Source: Bacteroidota bacterium
Lineage (GTDB): Bacteria > Bacteroidota > Ignavibacteria > Kapaibacteriales > NICIL-2
DNA length: 64,000 nucleotides
Assembly: GCA_019695345.1 (NCBI GenBank)
Contig: JAIBAE010000006.1
Coordinates: 45,798 to 109,797, forward strand
Direction: 5' to 3'
In this document: in pieces, positions 35,848 through 45,013 of the stretch
Position numbering within the stretch: position 1 is the stretch's first letter
Layout: every line of letters begins with the position of its first letter
Notes under the pieces: model-generated
Database searches by the model: none
The model's input: only the letters and a program-made list of their open reading frames with translations
What the model was told of the DNA's origin: nothing
Translations under genes and position numbers: made by a program

Positions 35848-37089
35848 TTAATGTTCGTATCCTACAATATAGCTTAACCAAGTATTGCCAAGTTTTTCCA
35901 GAACGCTGTTTACACGTAGGCGGTCTTTTAAGTTTGCAAAGTCTACTCTGTCTAATTCCTGGTCTTGGTTAAAACAACTAAATACCGGTGTTGTTTCTTT
36001 TCCTGTTTCCGGGTCAATGTGTTTTTGTAAACATTGTGCGCAAATTTCTTTCATCATACATTGCATTGGTGAGTTAATAGAACCAATTGCAATGTGTTGT
36101 TTCAGATATTGTTTAAAAATAGTGTGGCGAGAATCCTTAACGGCGCGCATCATTCCATCACTTCCAATAGCTATAATTCTGTCTACATCTTCAAAGGTAA
36201 CTGATTTATCGCCAAGTTTTCCTTCCTGATAGGCAAGCATAGTTTGGATAATATTTCCACGGTAGTACTTGTCTTGTTCTCTGCGTGGGGCTATTTCATT
36301 GCCTGTATCCGAACACCAGATTACTTGGTCGGCATTACACTCAATGTCATCCATTTTATAGACGTCGGAGCCATCTTTATACCCGGCAAAATAGATTACT
36401 TTACAACCACTTTGCTTTAATGCTTTAGAGATGGAGAACAACACCGCATTACCCAAACCACCACCACATAACATTACATTTTCATTTTCGGGTATATGTG
36501 TTGGTGTACCTGTTGGACCCATTACAACAATCTTTTGTCCAACCTGTAATCTGCTCATCAATCGCGATGAAGCTCCAATTTCTAAGGTAATCATTGAAAG
36601 CAAGCCGTTCTCGGGGTCTGTCCATGCACCGGTCATTGCCAACCCCTCCATAACCAATGGCTGACCTTTTACAACCTCAGCCGATGATTCATAATTCTGT
36701 ATGCGGTAAAACTCACCCGGCTGAAACTTTTTAGCAGGGTAGGGCGCACGCACAACAACCTCTACAATTGTTGGGGTTAATTTGTTTACCTGAACAACAT
36801 GTGCCGTGAAATTTTCATGCAACATATCAAAGAACTCTTCCAACTCTTGTTCACGTTGCTTGATAGCATCAACATTATGTTCTGTAATATTACGTTCTGT
36901 TTGTTCAATATCATCGGCAAACAACTCTGCTACTTTTTTATAGCCATTCTTTGCGCTTGCCATTGCCTTTACTACACTTCCGGCATAATATGGGTGATTA
37001 TCACCATAAAATGAAATGAACTTTCCGTCTTTTTCGTACGAAGTAAAAAATGCTTGTGACGTATCTAATGCAGGTACCAATTTTTTCAT
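35848..37089 (-). CDS. PyrK/FNR-like flavoprotein with Fe-S motif
   Basis: 413 aa. Residues about 95-190 form an FAD-binding domain of the ferredoxin-reductase type (PTIVEVVVRAPYPAKKFQPGEFYRIQNY), and about 205-330 a NAD(P)-binding domain (NVMLCGGGLGNAVLFSIS). Near the C-terminus is a Cys set as in PyrK-type proteins: MQCMMKEICAQC, then VFSCFNQDQ, likely a [2Fe-2S] cluster. The first 90 residues (DNHPYYAGSVVKAMASAKNGY) resemble the tail of GltD-like domains that are fused to such modules in larger oxidoreductases. An electron-transfer role with NAD(P)H is inferred; the partner is unknown. Confidence 0.7.
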   Translation of the reverse strand: MKKLVPALDTSQAFFTSYEKDGKFISFYGDNHPYYAGSVVKAMASAKNGYKKVAELFADDIEQTERNITEHNVDAIKQREQELEEFFDMLHENFTAHVVQVNKLTPTIVEVVVRAPYPAKKFQPGEFYRIQNYESSAEVVKGQPLVMEGLAMTGAWTDPENGLLSMITLEIGASSRLMSRLQVGQKIVVMGPTGTPTHIPENENVMLCGGGLGNAVLFSISKALKQSGCKVIYFAGYKDGSDVYKMDDIECNADQVIWCSDTGNEIAPRREQDKYYRGNIIQTMLAYQEGKLGDKSVTFEDVDRIIAIGSDGMMRAVKDSRHTIFKQYLKQHIAIGSINSPMQCMMKEICAQCLQKHIDPETGKETTPVFSCFNQDQELDRVDFANLKDRLRVNSVLEKLGNTWLSYIVGYEH

Positions 37090-37250
37090 AAAACTTTGTG
37101 TTTTTTACAGATTAAACTAAACCGAATGCAAAGATACGGATAGTTCGTATTTACCTTAGCTCTTATACCGGATGTTATCTCATAAAAACTTTGGTGTGAA
37201 TTGATAAATTCTGTTGTAATTTAGGATATAAGAATCTTAAATACGAAACC

Positions 37251-37673
37251 ATGAAGCCAGATATAAAAACGATAGACGACATAAAGGAAATGGTGAATCA
37301 GTTTTACGATAAAGTGAAAGCCGATGAGACCATTGGATTTTTATTTGAGGAAGTAGCCCGAGTTGATTGGGAAACACACTTACCACGCATGTATGAATTC
37401 TGGAACATGGTAATATTTGGCGAGGGTGGTTTTATTGGTAATCCTATGGCTGTTCACATGCGGTTGAACGTGCGCCATCCGTTAACTCACCAACACTTTG
37501 CACGTTGGAAGTCGTTGTTTTATCAGACCATTGATGAACTCTTTGAAGGCGAAGTAGCGGAGCAAACAAAAACCAAGGCAAAAAGCATCGCCTCAATTAT
37601 GGAACAACGAGTTACTATACAACCTTTTACCGCAGAACTTAGTATTATTAAACCTACTTCACATCAAAGTTAA
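37251..37673 (+). CDS. Group 3 truncated hemoglobin
   Basis: 140 aa, single globin domain. FYDKVKADETIGFLFEEVARVDWETHLPRMYEFW and the proximal-His segment PLTHQHFARWKSLFYQTIDELF are typical of trHbIII, as is the short length without other domains. Heme binding is expected; role may be oxygen, nitrite or NO chemistry, which the sequence does not settle. Divergent from the flavoprotein, with 160 bp between the starts. A family B repeat follows the stop. Confidence 0.9.
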   Translation: MKPDIKTIDDIKEMVNQFYDKVKADETIGFLFEEVARVDWETHLPRMYEFWNMVIFGEGGFIGNPMAVHMRLNVRHPLTHQHFARWKSLFYQTIDELFEGEVAEQTKTKAKSIASIMEQRVTIQPFTAELSIIKPTSHQS

Positions 37674-37679
37674 ATTTCT

Positions 37680-37752
37680 GGTTCCCACATCTGCCGAAGC
37701 GAACCATACTGCGCCGTCACACGGGCGGGGCAGGGCGTTGCAGTTGCGCGAG
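37680..37752 (+). repeat. Family B GC-rich intergenic repeat, copy 4
   Basis: GGTTCCCACATCTGCCGAAG, CGAACC, GCGCCGTCACACGGGCGGGG, ending GTTGCAGTTGCGCGA. It starts six bases after the globin stop. GCGC arms can pair. Confidence 0.72.
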
Positions 37753-37892
37753 TTATTTCCTCAGTATGTGAATTGCAGGTTGTCATCTTATTAAAGGTAT
37801 TTAGTAAAAGTCCTTATTGAAATTGATATCGTAATGATTAGTAGGAGGTGTATAATAGATTCTTTACACACTTCAAGACACCTTCGTACACT

Positions 37893-38321
37893 TTAATCGA
37901 TAGAATTATTAGGGTCAGCACTTGCTTCAAACAATATTTCCAACTGCCATATAGTATCACTTCTATTACTTTTACAAAATCGAAAAAATACAAAAGCATC
38001 GGACTTAACTGGACTTTTCAAACATACATACTCACAGAATCCATTTTTTTCAAATGGGAAGTATCTAGTTCTATAATAATTTTTGTTAGGATATAGACTG
38101 ATTAACGCACGAACATCTTCTTCAACACATTCTTTACATAAAGAGGGAATATAAAGGTTGTTGCTAACTTGTATCTTATTATAAAGTACCTTTGGATCAT
38201 CTAGTATAAATGAGATAATTGATTCATGACGATCTATTATATTTTGATCTATCGTAGTACAACTATTTATGATAGGTACTAAAATAAATATCAAAAAGAC
38301 TTGAAAGTTAATATTTAGCAT
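37893..38321 (-). CDS. Small AT-rich lipoprotein of unknown function
   Basis: 142 aa. A clean lipoprotein signal is seen: MLNINFQVFLIFILVPIINSC, cleaved before the Cys. The mature part has a CKECVEED pair of cysteines, CEYVCLKSP and VFFRFCKSN, so several Cys that may form disulfides. I recognise no family. The gene is clearly AT-richer than the surroundings and stands alone between two repeat-bearing gaps, consistent with recent acquisition. The start is the ATG at 38321. Confidence 0.6.
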   Translation of the reverse strand: MLNINFQVFLIFILVPIINSCTTIDQNIIDRHESIISFILDDPKVLYNKIQVSNNLYIPSLCKECVEEDVRALISLYPNKNYYRTRYFPFEKNGFCEYVCLKSPVKSDAFVFFRFCKSNRSDTIWQLEILFEASADPNNSID

Positions 38322-38748
38322 TTAGTTCCCTGACTCCAATTTCTTAAACTAAAACTACCAATTTTTCTAAAACACATAAAATATTGCAGCTAATTTCACA
38401 AAATAGTGCTTCAGATGGCAAAAGATGAAGTTATAGCAACTTATTTGTTCTATCAATCGTTATGTTTTTTTTACAATAATTTTTACCAAAAATTACACCT
38501 AAAATTGCACCCATACACGTCAAAAGTTCATACCTTTTAATCTTGAAGAAGGGATTTTGAAACCTAATAATTGATAATTTAGTTCTTGCATGAGTTAAAC
38601 GAAATACTAAAATCCCATTAAAGTGCTACTATTAGCATTGTAACGTTGAATGTTATACCATGAATTGTCTTATTACCATTTCAAAACTTGGTACCTTATC
38701 TAAGATAACACAAAAATCATCAGCTAAATTTATAGGTGATATTTTATA
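38322..38748 (+). other. AT-rich stretch without a recognisable gene
   Basis: About 430 bases, strongly AT-rich, with no open frame above about 41 codons, no T-run hairpin and no obvious repeat apart from poly-T and poly-A runs. With the adjoining lipoprotein gene and the family B copy it makes the longest gene-poor stretch of the window. It may be a remnant of an eroded insertion. Confidence 0.5.
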
Positions 38749-38820
38749 GCGATGCTGTAACGTTTGTTCCCGACCGGGTTGCGGCGCAGAAGGATTGCTT
38801 CGGCAGTGGTGGGGAACAAG
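38749..38820 (-). repeat. Family B GC-rich intergenic repeat, copy 5
   Basis: On the minus strand: TTGTTCCCCACCACTGCCG, AAGCAATCC, GCGCCGCAACCCGG, TCGGGAACAAA, ending GTTACAGCATCGC. GTTCCC pairs with GGGAAC (6 bp). Confidence 0.72.
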
Positions 38821-38829
38821 ATGAATTTT

Positions 38830-38865
38830 AAAATAAAAAAGGGTAGATGTAAAAATCTACCCTTT
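38830..38865 (-). terminator. Intrinsic terminator after queA
   Basis: On the minus strand AAAGGGTAGAT, loop TTTTAC, ATCTACCCTTT followed by a T-rich run. Perfect 11 bp stem, 20 bp after the queA stop. Confidence 0.88.
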
Positions 38866-38884
38866 AATTTTTACGTTGAGTTAC

Positions 38885-39928
38885 TTACACAATTAACATT
38901 GCATCGCCATAGGCAAGCATACGGTAATCGTGTTTCATGGCGTGTTTGTATGCCTTAAACATTGTTTCTTTACCACAAAAGGCAGAGCAAACTAACAACG
39001 ATGGAGTTGCCGGTGGATGGAAGTTTGTGATGAATCCTTTTGCAATCTTAAAATCGTACGGAGGATAGATAAATTTATCTGTCCAGCCGTGATTTGGTTT
39101 TACGTTAAAGCTGGTTAATACGCTTGATTCCAACGCACGCATTACACTACAACCTGCAGCAAAAACGTTGCGTTTTGCTTTTAAGGATTTGTTGATGATT
39201 TCTGCGTTCTCGCGTGTGATTTCGAAGTACTCGCTGTACATGCGGTGCTTGGTTAAATCTTCTACTTCGATTGTCTCGAAAATACCTTGACCAATGTTTA
39301 AGGTAACATAGGCAATACGAACACCCTTTTTATCGAGTGCTTTAAGCATGTCGTTGGTAAAGTGCAACCCTCCGGTTGGAGGTGCAATTGAAGCCGTTTT
39401 ATTTGGATTAGCAAATACAGTTTGATATGATTCTTTATCTTCTTCGGTTGCCTCGCGTTTTAGGTATTCGGGGATTGGCATTTCACCGATACGCTCTATG
39501 ATTTTATGTAAATCGCCGTCGTAACTAAAACGTACTGTACGTCCGCGCGATGTTGTGTTATCAATGATTTCGCAATAGAAGCGATTGTTATCGAAGTAGA
39601 TTTTGTTCCCAATTCGAACTTTACGAGCCGGCTCTACAATTACATCCCAAATTCGTTCCGGCGCTTTAAGTTCACGTAATAGCATAACTTCGATTTTAGC
39701 ATTGGTTTTCTCTTTTTTGCCGTTTAGCTTAGCAGGGAAAACACGTGTATCGTTTAATACCAGACAGTCACCTTTTTCGAAGTAATCGAGGATGTTCTTA
39801 AATTTTTTATCCTTCATTTCGCCGGTAGCGCGGTCAATAACCAACATTTTAGCTGCATCGCGCGGTTCTGCCGGGTGTTTAGCTATTTGATTTTTTGGAA
39901 TCGTAAACTTAAACTCAGAAAGTTTCAT
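38885..39928 (-). CDS. queA: S-adenosylmethionine:tRNA ribosyltransferase-isomerase
   Basis: Adds the ribosyl part of AdoMet to preQ1 in tRNA to form epoxyqueuosine, 347 aa. The ATG at 39928 gives MKLSEFKFTIPKNQIAKHPAEPRDAAKML, the usual start split over the first strand; a longer frame to 39979 is not needed. Motifs include LVLNDTRVFPAKL, ASIAPPTGGLHFTNDML, YVTLNIGQGIF and NFHPPATPSLLVCSAF. It is divergent from uvrB, ends in a strong terminator, and no other queuosine gene is in the window. Confidence 0.95.
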   Translation of the reverse strand: MKLSEFKFTIPKNQIAKHPAEPRDAAKMLVIDRATGEMKDKKFKNILDYFEKGDCLVLNDTRVFPAKLNGKKEKTNAKIEVMLLRELKAPERIWDVIVEPARKVRIGNKIYFDNNRFYCEIIDNTTSRGRTVRFSYDGDLHKIIERIGEMPIPEYLKREATEEDKESYQTVFANPNKTASIAPPTGGLHFTNDMLKALDKKGVRIAYVTLNIGQGIFETIEVEDLTKHRMYSEYFEITRENAEIINKSLKAKRNVFAAGCSVMRALESSVLTSFNVKPNHGWTDKFIYPPYDFKIAKGFITNFHPPATPSLLVCSAFCGKETMFKAYKHAMKHDYRMLAYGDAMLIV

Positions 39929-40044
39929 TCTGTAATCCTTAGAGATTTGATAATTTGAATGTTCCTTGAACAGGTACATTAAAAAGAGGGGGTTTTACGT
40001 ATGTATAACACGCCTTATTTTAACCTGTGAAAACAATAGGACTA

Positions 40045-40076
40045 CAAAAGTACGACTTTCGATAGGGCAAGGTCAA
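40045..40076 (-). promoter_or_regulatory. Probable queA promoter
   Basis: On the minus strand TTGACC, 18 bp, then TACTTTTG, which fits a Bacteroidota -7 box (TAnnTTTG). It lies 117 bp upstream of the queA ATG in the divergent queA-uvrB gap. Confidence 0.45.
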
Positions 40077-40102
40077 TACTTAACTTTACGTAAATCCAAA
40101 AA

Positions 40103-42136
40103 ATGAAACAATTTGAGCTAATTTCACCATATAAACCTGCCGGAGACCAGCCAAAAGCTATTACTGAGTTGGTTGCCGGACTACAAAGAGGCGATAAAAG
40201 CCAGACCTTATTAGGGGTTACCGGATCCGGAAAAACGTTTACTATGAGTAATGTTATTCAGGAAGTACAGAAACCTACGTTGGTAATTTCTCCAAATAAA
40301 ACGTTAGCAGCTCAGTTGTATGGGGAGTTTAAGGCATTCTTTCCAAAAAATGCCGTTGAGTTCTTTATTAGTTACTACGACTATTATCAGCCGGAAGCAT
40401 ACATCCCAAGAACTGATACCTACATTGAAAAAGACTTTGCCATTAACGATGAAATTGACCGCCTACGATTACGGGCAACATCGGCGTTGGTGGAGGGCAG
40501 ACGTGATGTATTGGTAGTTGCCTCGGTGAGTTGTATTTATGGTATTGGCGAAAAAGATTCTTTTGCTGAGTTTATGTTCCCGCTTCATGTTGGAATGAAG
40601 ATAGAACGAAAGAAGTTACTGCACCGCTTAACGGATATGTTCTTTACCAGAAATGATATTGAATTTGGGCGAGCGATGTACCGTGTTCGTGGTGATGTTG
40701 TTGACGTAATGCCTGCATTTGAAGAAGAGATTGCTTTACGAATTGAATTATTTGGGGATGAAATTGAACGCCTATCGTTAATAACCCGGTTCGATGGGAA
40801 AGTTGTAGAGCGAATTGATTCCTATACATTGTATCCATCCAGACAGTTTGTAACAACACAATCAAACTTAGCCAAAGCAATGATTAACATTCGCGAAGAA
40901 TTGTATAATCGCTTAAAGCATTTACGTGAGAATGATTTTCTGCTTGAGGCACAACGGTTGGAACAACGTACGTTGTACGATTTAGAAATGATGAAGGAGG
41001 TTGGCTACTGCTCCGGTATTGAGAATTATTCAATGCACATGGCCGGACGTCAACCCGGCGAAAAACCTACATGTTTAATGGATTATTTTCCGGAAGATTA
41101 TTTGTTGGTGATTGATGAAAGTCACGTTACGTTACCGCAAGTACGTGCAATGTATAATGGTGATAGAGTTCGTAAAACTACGTTGGTTGAACACGGATTC
41201 CGATTACCGTCGGCATTAGAAAACCGTCCGTTAAAGTTTGAAGAGTTTAACGGACAGATTAACCAAGTTGTGTATGTAAGTGCTACACCCGGAGATTACG
41301 AATTAGAACAATGTCAGGGAGTAGTTGTTGAACAAGTAATACGCCCTACCGGTCTGTTAGACCCCGAAATAAGCGTACGTCCAATTGGTAATCAAATTGA
41401 TGATTTAATCGGTGAAATTCGTAAGCGTGTTGAAAAACAAGAACGTGTTTTGGTAACTACACTTACTAAACGTATGGCTGAAGACTTAGCTGATTATCTT
41501 AAGAATCTCAATATCAAAGTTGCGTATATCCACAGCGAAGTTGTTGCATTGGAACGGGTTGAGATTATTCGTGATTTACGCACAGGGCTTTACGATGTAT
41601 TAGTTGGTGTGAACCTTTTACGTGAAGGGTTGGATATGCCTGAGGTATCGTTAGTTGCTATTTTAGATGCTGATAAAGAAGGTTTCTTGCGGAGTGAACG
41701 CTCGTTGATTCAAACCGCCGGTCGTACTGCACGCCATGCAGAGGGACTTGTAATTTTATATGCTGATAAAGTTACACGCTCTATGCAAGCACTAATGAAT
41801 GAAACGAACAGGCGTCGCGCTTTACAGATGGAGTATAACCGTGAACATGGTATTAACCCAAAAACGGTGTATAAATCCATCGAGGAAATCTTAAGCAGTA
41901 CATCGGTTGCAGATGTGAAAAACCAACGCCAACAAGTGATAGAAGAAGCTTCGCAAACTCGTTTACGCATGGCAGCAGAACCTATTGCACAATATCTGAA
42001 TGCAGAACAACGTAAAGAAATGGCTGACCAGCTGTTCGAAGAAATGAAGAAGGCAGCAAAAGAATTAGACTTTGAGCGTGCCGCCGAACTTCGCGATGAA
42101 ATTCAACGGATTCAATCGCTCGACGATAAGAAGTAG
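40103..42136 (+). CDS. uvrB: Excinuclease ABC subunit B
   Basis: Damage-verification helicase of nucleotide excision repair, 677 aa. Walker [17 protein letters not shown] (near residue 37), beta-hairpin region [72 protein letters not shown], and the C-terminal UVR motif ([14 protein letters not shown]). Length and order are standard. It is divergent from queA and followed by the bacilliredoxin gene after 94 bp. Confidence 0.97.
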   Translation: MKQFELISPYKPAGDQPKAITELVAGLQRGDKSQTLLGVTGSGKTFTMSNVIQEVQKPTLVISPNKTLAAQLYGEFKAFFPKNAVEFFISYYDYYQPEAYIPRTDTYIEKDFAINDEIDRLRLRATSALVEGRRDVLVVASVSCIYGIGEKDSFAEFMFPLHVGMKIERKKLLHRLTDMFFTRNDIEFGRAMYRVRGDVVDVMPAFEEEIALRIELFGDEIERLSLITRFDGKVVERIDSYTLYPSRQFVTTQSNLAKAMINIREELYNRLKHLRENDFLLEAQRLEQRTLYDLEMMKEVGYCSGIENYSMHMAGRQPGEKPTCLMDYFPEDYLLVIDESHVTLPQVRAMYNGDRVRKTTLVEHGFRLPSALENRPLKFEEFNGQINQVVYVSATPGDYELEQCQGVVVEQVIRPTGLLDPEISVRPIGNQIDDLIGEIRKRVEKQERVLVTTLTKRMAEDLADYLKNLNIKVAYIHSEVVALERVEIIRDLRTGLYDVLVGVNLLREGLDMPEVSLVAILDADKEGFLRSERSLIQTAGRTARHAEGLVILYADKVTRSMQALMNETNRRRALQMEYNREHGINPKTVYKSIEEILSSTSVADVKNQRQQVIEEASQTRLRMAAEPIAQYLNAEQRKEMADQLFEEMKKAAKELDFERAAELRDEIQRIQSLDDKK

Positions 42137-42151
42137 TTTGCAACGAAATTG

Positions 42152-42159
42152 TAATTTTG
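42152..42159 (+). promoter_or_regulatory. Possible -7 element for bacilliredoxin gene
   Basis: TAATTTTG fits TAnnTTTG and lies 71 bp before the ATG at 42231. No -33 box at the usual 19 bp distance was found, so support is weak. Confidence 0.3.
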
Positions 42160-42230
42160 TGTCAATGTTATTTTGGGTTGGTCGTCAACAAGTAACAAAT
42201 CGAACAGAAATTTTTATTTAGGAGTTATAT

Positions 42231-42668
42231 ATGCAATACGATCCATTATTAGTACAACCAATGCGCGAAGAATTAACTCGTGCAGGTTTTGAAGAACTTC
42301 ACACACCGGAACAAGTTGATGCGGCTTTAACAAAAAGTGGCGTGTCGTTATTGGTTGTAAATTCGGTTTGTGGATGTGCCGCCGGTTCTATGCGCCCTGG
42401 AGTTGTAAATTCGTTGGTTAACGAAAAGAAACCTGACCATTTGTTTACAGTATTTGCCGGACAAGACACCGAAGCAACACAATATGTTCGCGATACATAT
42501 TTAGCCGGTCAGCCGCCATCATCACCATCCATTGCATTGTTTAACAATGGAACGTTGATTGGAATGATTCACCGCTATCAAATTGAAGGTCGTTTCCCGG
42601 AAGCAATTTCGCAGGCATTAAAAGGAGCGTACGATGAATTCTGCGTGCCAACTGCCGACGCAGTGTAA
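42231..42668 (+). CDS. Bacilliredoxin (BrxA/BrxB, YphP family)
   Basis: 145 aa thioredoxin-like protein. The active site is NSVCGCAAGSMRPG (C47-G-C49), the CGC motif of bacilliredoxins, which remove bacillithiol from oxidised proteins. Length and the flanking GQDTEATQYVRDTYLAGQPPSSPSIALFNNG fit the family. It implies that the organism uses bacillithiol or a related low-molecular-weight thiol; no biosynthesis gene is present here. A stable terminator follows at 42688. Confidence 0.9.
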   Translation: MQYDPLLVQPMREELTRAGFEELHTPEQVDAALTKSGVSLLVVNSVCGCAAGSMRPGVVNSLVNEKKPDHLFTVFAGQDTEATQYVRDTYLAGQPPSSPSIALFNNGTLIGMIHRYQIEGRFPEAISQALKGAYDEFCVPTADAV

Positions 42669-42687
42669 TTGCATAAACTGATTAGAG

Positions 42688-42720
42688 AAAGGGGAGGGAT
42701 ACTTCCCCTTTTTTACTTTT
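42688..42720 (+). terminator. Intrinsic terminator after bacilliredoxin gene
   Basis: AAAGGGGA, short loop, TTCCCCTT with a T-run (TTTTTTACTTTT). Stem of 7-8 bp. Confidence 0.82.
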
Positions 42721-42738
42721 AAATAGTATGATGAATAT

Positions 42739-42812
42739 GGTTCCCCTCACTAGCCGCAGCAACCCTTCAGCGCCGCAACCCGGTCGGGAAAAATTCTTAC
42801 AGCTTCGCGTCG
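42739..42812 (+). repeat. Family B GC-rich intergenic repeat, copy 6
   Basis: GGTTCCCCTCACTAGCCGCA, GCAACCC, GCGCCGCAACCCGG, TCGGGAAAAA, ending TTACAGCTTCGCG. TTCCC pairs with GGGAA. It stands directly before family A copy 12. Confidence 0.72.
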
Positions 42813-42827
42813 TAATTATTAGGTTGT

Positions 42828-42893
42828 CGTTCTCTCCGGCAGTAGAACTGTTTGTTATTTACAACATGTGGTGCCGTCATGCGATAGCAAATT
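42828..42893 (-). repeat. Family A intergenic repeat, copy 12
   Basis: On the minus strand: TAATTTGCTATCGCATGAC then GGCACCAC, distal CTGCCGGAGAGAAC. CGGCA pairs with TGCCG. It begins one base after the TAG stop of the ABC-F gene. Confidence 0.8.
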
Positions 42894-42894
42894 A

Positions 42895-44781
42895 CTATAC
42901 TGATTTCTTCTCGTCAAGTTCAAGCCAACGTAAGGTAGATACATCCAGTGCATTTCCAACGTCAGATAGTTTTTCGCTTAACTCGGTAATGGTTTGACAC
43001 GGAAGATTCTGTGCATTATTTAACTGATTTTCTAAATCTACTTTTTGTTCTTCCAATTGTAGTATTTGCGTTTCAAGCAATTCATATTCACGTTGCTCTT
43101 TAAACGAAAGTCCCTTCTTTACTTGCTTCGGACGGTCTGCAACTTCCTTTACAATTGTTTTATTTTCCGGTTGAGGTTGATTCTTCTTTGCTTCAATTGC
43201 ATCCAGATACGAACTATAGTTTCCGGGATATTGCTTAATGTTACCGTTTTCCTCGAAGGCGTACACAAACTCAACAGTTTTATCTAAAAATGCCCGGTCG
43301 TGCGACACAATTATCAGCACACCTTTAAAGTATTGTAAGTATTCTTCTAATGCCGATAACGTTGCCAGATCAAAATCGTTTGTTGGCTCATCAAGAATCA
43401 ACACATTAGGATTACCCATCAGAATTCTGCATAACTCCAAGCGTCTGCGTTCACCGCCGCTTAACGTTTCCACCCGTGAGTGATGACGATTAGGCGCAAA
43501 GAGAAAACGCTCCAACAACTCTCTCGCAGAAATGTATCGTTCGCGGCCAACTCCGGCATCAATGTATTCTGCTACATCGCGCACGGCACCTATCAATGTT
43601 TGCATTGGTGGCAACTGCTCAAACTCCTGGCGGAAATATCCAATCTTTACTAAGTCTCCAAGTTTTACACTTCCCGTTTCTGGTTCAATCAAACCAACAA
43701 GTGTGTTAAGTAATGTTGATTTACCAGTTCCATTCGGACCAATAATTCCAATCTTATCGCCCGGTGCCGCATTGTAGGTAAACTTGTTAAACAGTATACG
43801 TCCGTTAATACTTTTGCTAATGTTATAGGCATCAATAATTCGTCCACCCAGAAACACATTCCCAACCTCAATTTTAATTTCGCGTTGTTCTTGTTGTTCC
43901 GGCTCGGCGGTCATCTTCTCAATCCAGTTGATGCGGCTTTGTTGCTTGGTTCTACGCGCTTTTGCGCCTTTTTGTAACCACGCTAACTCACTTCTAATTT
44001 TATTACGTAAATGTTCGGCGGCGGCTTCTTCTGTTTGTACCATTTGTTCTTTTCGTTCAAGGTATTTCTCGTAACTGCCGGGGAACACATATAATTTGTT
44101 TTTATCTAACTCAATAATCTTGTTCGATACCGCATCAAGAAAGTAACGGTCGTGCGTTACAAGCAAAACTGATTTTGTACTTTGTTGTAACTCTTCTTGA
44201 AGCCATTGAACAGTAGCAGCATCAAGGTGGTTTGTAGGTTCATCAAGAATCAACAGGTCAGGCGCTGAAAGCAAAGCACGAGCAAGTGCCACTCGTTTGC
44301 GTTGGCCACCACTCAAATTGCGAACATCTGCGTCAAACGTGGTAACACCCAACATACTTATTAAACGTTTCGCTTCGTTTTCTAAATTCCATGCGTTTAA
44401 TCCTGCAATCCGTTCCGATACATCATGTAACTCCGCCTCTTGCTCGGTTGTTAGTGTATCAATGTGGCAAAGTGTGTGGTGACGTTTTATCAATCCATAT
44501 TCTTCGGGCTTGCCGCTCATTACTGCGTTCAGCACCTGTGCATGTTCGGTAAAAGATGGCAACTGCTCCAGATATTCTATCGTCACATTTTTGTTATAGG
44601 CAACAGTTCCGGTATCCGTAACTTCTTTGCCTGCAATAATGCGTAGCAGGGTAGACTTACCAACGCCGTTCCGCCCAATAATTCCAACCCGTTCCCCCGA
44701 CTCCATACCAAACGATATATCCTGAAACAACAGTGTCTCTTCAAATGTTTTGGAAACGTTATGTATCGAAAATAAATTCAT
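42895..44781 (-). CDS. ABC-F family ATPase, Uup/EttA-type
   Basis: 628 aa with two ATP-binding cassettes and no membrane domain; ABC-F proteins act on the ribosome. The ATG at 44781 gives MNLFSIHNVSKTFEE; the longer frame to 44829 is not needed. Cassette 1: GRNGVGKSTLLRI, signature LSGGQRKRVALAR, Walker B LLILDEPTNHLD. Cassette 2: GPNGTGKSTLLNT, LSGGERRRLELCR, VLILDEPTNDFD. A charged linker with KARRTKQQSRINWIEKM lies between, and a coiled-coil C-terminal region (about 560-628) suggests the Uup subgroup, which binds nucleic acid. Exact subgroup is uncertain. Confidence 0.93.
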   Translation of the reverse strand: MNLFSIHNVSKTFEETLLFQDISFGMESGERVGIIGRNGVGKSTLLRIIAGKEVTDTGTVAYNKNVTIEYLEQLPSFTEHAQVLNAVMSGKPEEYGLIKRHHTLCHIDTLTTEQEAELHDVSERIAGLNAWNLENEAKRLISMLGVTTFDADVRNLSGGQRKRVALARALLSAPDLLILDEPTNHLDAATVQWLQEELQQSTKSVLLVTHDRYFLDAVSNKIIELDKNKLYVFPGSYEKYLERKEQMVQTEEAAAEHLRNKIRSELAWLQKGAKARRTKQQSRINWIEKMTAEPEQQEQREIKIEVGNVFLGGRIIDAYNISKSINGRILFNKFTYNAAPGDKIGIIGPNGTGKSTLLNTLVGLIEPETGSVKLGDLVKIGYFRQEFEQLPPMQTLIGAVRDVAEYIDAGVGRERYISARELLERFLFAPNRHHSRVETLSGGERRRLELCRILMGNPNVLILDEPTNDFDLATLSALEEYLQYFKGVLIIVSHDRAFLDKTVEFVYAFEENGNIKQYPGNYSSYLDAIEAKKNQPQPENKTIVKEVADRPKQVKKGLSFKEQREYELLETQILQLEEQKVDLENQLNNAQNLPCQTITELSEKLSDVGNALDVSTLRWLELDEKKSV

Positions 44782-44806
44782 GCGTTCTTTCTTTAGTACA
44801 ATGTTT

Positions 44807-44879
44807 GTGGTTCGCTCACAGGATTTCACCGCCTTATGCGCGGCAACCCTGTCCGACCCGACCCTTTACTGAAATTTTT
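44807..44879 (+). repeat. Family B GC-rich intergenic repeat, copy 7 (diverged)
   Basis: GGTTCGCTCAC, then CACCGCC, GCGCGGCAACCCTGTCCGA, CCCGACCC and a T-run. The central GGCAACCC is shared with copies 8 and 9, but the ends are diverged. It lies upstream of the ABC-F gene. Confidence 0.5.
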
Positions 44880-45013
44880 TTTCAGGATTACAAAAATACT
44901 TCGTGTGGAATGATAGTTCATGTAGTAGTTTAGCGGCTGTTATTGCCTATTGAGATAATTCTTCATAGAAATGTATCAATGGGGCAAGGCATTCTCCACA
45001 TTACAGCATAAAT

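Noticed and set aside
38415..38540. Small open frame of 41 codons (MAKDEVIATYLF)
   Set aside because: No ribosome-binding site, no family pattern, phenylalanine/tyrosine-rich composition expected of AT-rich non-coding DNA.
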